Below the pieces are notes generated by a model. The model was not told the DNA's origin. It made no database searches and was given only the letters and a program-made list of their open reading frames with translations. A DNA stretch of 64,000 bases, from contig CAYYYS010000002.1 in NCBI GenBank assembly GCA_964476155.1, positions 62,001 through 126,000 of the forward strand, in the 5' to 3' direction. This DNA is from JAHIYU01 sp964476155 (GTDB lineage Bacteria > Krumholzibacteriota > Krumholzibacteriia > LZORAL124-64-63). Position numbers and translations under genes: made by a program. Shown one piece after another: positions 61,335-64,000 of the stretch (its first letter is position 1; each line of letters opens with the position of its first letter).

Positions 61335-63478
61335 AACTGGTGCTGGGAATCCACAACCATCAACCGGTCGGCAACTTCGACCACGTGATCGCCGAGATCT
61401 ACGACAAGAGCTACCTGCCTTATCTGGAGGTGGCCGAGCGTCACGAGTCGTATCGCTTCTGTCTGCACGTGACCGGCCCGTTGCTCGAATGGTTACAGCG
61501 CCATCGGCCCGAGTACCTGGAAAGGGTGGCCTTTCTGGTGCGGGCGGGTCGTGTGGAGATGCTGGGCGGCGGCTTTTACGAACCCGTCCTGGCGGCCATA
61601 CCCGAGCGGGACCGTGTCGGCCAATTACGGATGATGACCGACTGGCTCAAGCAACACGTCGGCGCTACCTGCGCCGGTGTCTGGATGGCCGAACGCGTAT
61701 GGGAACCCCAGTTGGCGGGATCGTTGTCCCATGCGGGCGCACAGTTCGCCCTGTTGGACGACTACCATTTCATCCAGGCCGGCGTGGCTCCGGACGACCT
61801 GACCGGCGGCCCCCTGCTCACCGACGATCTCGGCGACGAGGTGGCGCTGCTGCCGATCAGTGAGCACCTGCGCTACACGATCCCCTTCCAGGATCCCGAG
61901 GAGACCGTCAAGGCCTGTCGCGCGGTCCACGACCGCGATCCCGGCGGCGTGCTGGTCATGGTGGACGACGGCGAGAAGTTCGGCGCCTGGCCCGGCACCC
62001 ACGATCTGGTCTACACGCGCGGCTGGCTGGAGCGATTCCTCACGGCCCTCGAAGCCGAGTCGGACTGGCTCGAGCTGGCCCATCCCAGCGAGGTGATGGC
62101 CGCGCGGCCGCCGCAGAGACGGGTCTACCTGCCGCCGAGCAGCTACTTCGAGATGTCCGCATGGTCCTTGCCCATGCCCGCCGCCGAGCACTTCGACGAT
62201 GCCGTCCATCGGTATCAGGACAGCGGCGAATGGGACGCCATGCGCCCCTACTTTCGGGGTGGTTTCTGGCGCCAGTTCTTCCAGAAATACGAGGAGAGCC
62301 TGCTGATGCAGCGGCGCGCGTTGCTCCTGCACGAGGAGATCGCGCACGCCGAGGCCGTCGGGGCCGACGAGACCCGGATCGACGAGGCCCGTGATCATCT
62401 CTGGCGCGCCGAGTGCAACTGCGCCTACTGGCACGGCGTTTTCGGCGGCCTGTACCTGCCGCATCTGCGCCACGCCATCTACAAGCACCTGGTTCTGGGT
62501 ACGCAGATCATTCAGACCGTGCTGCCGCCGCCGCGGGCCCGCATGGTGAGTCTGGTCGGCCGTTGCGGTACGGACGTTCGCCTGGGCAACGACGCCCTGG
62601 AGCTTTTCCTGTCGCCCGATCGCGGGGGCGCGCTGGTCGGTCTCGAGGATCGCAACGAGGACTGGAATCTCCAGAACACCCTGCGCCGCCGGCGTGAGGC
62701 CTATCACACCAAGATCGAGCAGTCGGCTGCTCCAACGGATGACACCGGCGAGGGTGGCTCCATCCACGATCTGCACTTCGAGGTAGCGCCCGAGGTGCGC
62801 GAGGCTCTCGGTGTCGATCCCCAGCCGCGCTACTCCCTGCTGGAGCGTTTTCTGCGACCCGGCAGCGCGTTTCCGGGTACCCTGGAGGGTGTCGTCGCGG
62901 CTGACGGCGGCGATCTGGCCGCGGCACCGGCGCATATGCAGGCGCCGCGTTTCAGTGGGACCGGCGCCCTGGAGGACGATCGCTTCCGCACCGTCGTTGA
63001 AGGTGTGTACGAGTCTCCGGAGGCCGGGCGCCAACCCGTCGAGGTGATCAAGGAGGTCACACTGGCGCCGACGGGCGCGTCCTTCGACGTGAACTGGACC
63101 GTGAAGAACATCGGCGCGGAGATTCTGCGTTGCCGGTTCGCCCCGGAATGGAATCTGGCCTTCTATGATGGACAGGTCTTCACCGACCCGACCGGGGACG
63201 AGACCCCGCCGGTGCTGGACGCCGCCTGCTTCGACGCACGCCGCGACCTGTCCGTACTTGTACCGCTCCATCGCGCCGCCTTGCGTTGGGAGCTTTCGGA
63301 TGACGCCGAGATCTGGTCGTTGCCCGTGCGCACCGCCACCCAGGGGGAGGATGGTTTCCATCTGACCTACCAGGGCCACGCCCTGTGGTTCGTGCGCGAT
63401 CTGGAGATCGCTCCCGGCCAGACGCAGTCTTTCCGGATCTCGCTGCGTATCGAACACGGGATCCAGGAGGACGGTTGA
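61331..63478 (+). CDS. GH57 4-alpha-glucanotransferase
   Basis: A 715-residue enzyme. The barrel has LVLGIHNHQPVGNFDHV at the start, nucleophile Glu 121 in GVWMAERVWEPQLAG and Asp 212/213 in VMVDDGEKFGAWPGT, equivalent to Glu123/Asp214 of the Thermococcus litoralis enzyme. A C-terminal beta-sandwich (from about 395; LELFLSPDRGGALVGLEDRN) matches the DUF1925/DUF1926 part of that family. It transfers maltosyl or longer units between alpha-glucans. Overlaps both neighbours (ATGA before, TGATG after), giving a tight glucan operon. Confidence 0.88.
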   Translation: MKLVLGIHNHQPVGNFDHVIAEIYDKSYLPYLEVAERHESYRFCLHVTGPLLEWLQRHRPEYLERVAFLVRAGRVEMLGGGFYEPVLAAIPERDRVGQLRMMTDWLKQHVGATCAGVWMAERVWEPQLAGSLSHAGAQFALLDDYHFIQAGVAPDDLTGGPLLTDDLGDEVALLPISEHLRYTIPFQDPEETVKACRAVHDRDPGGVLVMVDDGEKFGAWPGTHDLVYTRGWLERFLTALEAESDWLELAHPSEVMAARPPQRRVYLPPSSYFEMSAWSLPMPAAEHFDDAVHRYQDSGEWDAMRPYFRGGFWRQFFQKYEESLLMQRRALLLHEEIAHAEAVGADETRIDEARDHLWRAECNCAYWHGVFGGLYLPHLRHAIYKHLVLGTQIIQTVLPPPRARMVSLVGRCGTDVRLGNDALELFLSPDRGGALVGLEDRNEDWNLQNTLRRRREAYHTKIEQSAAPTDDTGEGGSIHDLHFEVAPEVREALGVDPQPRYSLLERFLRPGSAFPGTLEGVVAADGGDLAAAPAHMQAPRFSGTGALEDDRFRTVVEGVYESPEAGRQPVEVIKEVTLAPTGASFDVNWTVKNIGAEILRCRFAPEWNLAFYDGQVFTDPTGDETPPVLDAACFDARRDLSVLVPLHRAALRWELSDDAEIWSLPVRTATQGEDGFHLTYQGHALWFVRDLEIAPGQTQSFRISLRIEHGIQEDG

Positions 63479-64000
63479 TGCGCATCCTGATGGTGAGTGC
63501 CGAATACGCCCCCCTGGCCAAGACTGGTGGGCTGGGCGACGCGGTCGCGGCGCTGGCCGGCGCCTTGAGCGCCCGTGGACACGAGGTCAAGGTGGTCATG
63601 CCCTTCTATGGGGATGTCGATCGTCTGCGTTATTCGGTGGACCGTATCGGCGGCCTGCCCGATATCCCCTTGCGCCAGGGACGCACGCTGCACCAGGTGC
63701 GTCTGCACATCTGGCGTGATCCGGCCGGCCCGGAAGTGTGTCTGCTGGAAAACGACACGCTCTACGGCCGTCCCGGGGTCTACGGTTATGGGCAGACAGG
63801 TGAATTCGCCGACACCGCCGCGCGTCAGGCCATGCTCGGCGCGGGTGCGCTGGCCATGCCGCAACTGCTCAACTGGGCGCCCCGGATCGTACACGTCCAT
63901 GACGCCGCGGCCTGCATGGCCCTGACCTACCTGGCCTGCTGGGACGTGAGCGATACCGTGCTCAGCGGCGCCGGCGCCATGCTGACCATCCATAACCTGG
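63478..64000 (+). CDS. glgA: Glycogen synthase, 5' part
   Basis: The first 174 residues of a GT5 glycogen/starch synthase, cut by the window end. ATG 63478 (after AGGAGG) opens MRILMVSAEYAPLAKTGGLG, the ADP-glucose-binding KTGGLGD motif, continuing DAVAALAGALSARGHEVKVV, VCLLENDTLYGRPGVYGYGQ and RIVHVHDAAACMALTYL, as in GlgA. It elongates alpha-1,4-glucan from ADP-glucose (or UDP-glucose) and is co-transcribed with the two GH57 genes. Confidence 0.9.
   Translation, partial: MRILMVSAEYAPLAKTGGLGDAVAALAGALSARGHEVKVVMPFYGDVDRLRYSVDRIGGLPDIPLRQGRTLHQVRLHIWRDPAGPEVCLLENDTLYGRPGVYGYGQTGEFADTAARQAMLGAGALAMPQLLNWAPRIVHVHDAAACMALTYLACWDVSDTVLSGAGAMLTIHNL

Noticed and set aside
61625..63457. 610-codon minus-strand open frame opposite the glucanotransferase
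   Set aside because: Shadow of the GH57 gene; no domain or ribosome site.
1..64000. CRISPR arrays, tRNA or rRNA genes, insertion sequences
   Set aside because: No regularly spaced repeats, cloverleaf-like TPsiC signatures, rRNA blocks or transposase motifs were seen on either strand.

Overview
ORGANISM. The window is high-GC bacterial DNA, almost fully coding, from a diderm (SurA-type chaperones, a predicted outer-membrane barrel, lipoproteins, SecDF, a pilus secretin remnant). The secreted papain-like protease ends in a FlgD/Ig-like C-terminal domain with an NPFNP motif, the type seen in high-GC FCB-superphylum lineages such as Krumholzibacteriota or Eisenbacteria. A four-subunit pyruvate:ferredoxin oxidoreductase suggests an anaerobic or facultative metabolism. 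The phylum is inference; no rRNA, tRNA, CRISPR array or intact mobile element was seen. No gene-free stretch exceeds about 300 bases. LAYOUT. 1-6143: two parvulin-type chaperones, then holB-ricT-tatD-rsmA, overlapping or abutting as in a housekeeping operon. 6146-9495: a predicted outer-membrane protein and two related lipoproteins. 9588-14050: a YibQ-like deacetylase-fold protein and secD-secF behind a clear promoter and a structured, terminator-containing leader. 14149-26265: a 1583-residue NtrY-like kinase followed by a DUF4159 / DUF4175 / TPR / secreted-protein cluster. 26282-30488: CPBP protease (minus strand), HAD hydrolase, Nnr, TsaD. 30518-35147: a four-gene signalling operon (receiver-GGDDF, receiver, GAF-kinase-GAF-degenerate HD-GYP, receiver) behind a sigma28-like promoter. 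35295-41693: PriA, secreted C1 protease, AroB. 41907-44952: porGDAB. 45029-48280 (minus strand): type IV pilus genes, several reduced to fragments or fused in chimeras. 48521-55456: P-loop ATPase, PocR-like histidine kinase, flavin-reductase-like protein, cupin, two-domain M16 protease, DUF3473 deacetylase. 55470-64000: alpha-glucan metabolism: amylase remnant, 5'-truncated debranching enzyme, MalK-type ATPase, two GH57 enzymes and the start of glycogen synthase. HOW IT FITS. The left part handles envelope biogenesis and DNA/RNA housekeeping. The middle is signalling: three histidine kinases, three receiver proteins, and c-di-GMP-linked domains (GGDDF, degenerate HD-GYP, and an MshEN domain in the PilB remnant). 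The right end handles glycogen and maltodextrin. NOTABLE. The strongest anomalies are the collapsed pilus cluster (PilB, PilV, PilX, secretin and PilT all reduced to in-order fragments) and a similar double truncation between the amylase and debranching genes. Both may be true deletions or assembly artefacts. Other signals are a repeated sigma28-like promoter motif, a small interspersed repeat at gene ends, and structured RNA around secDF.
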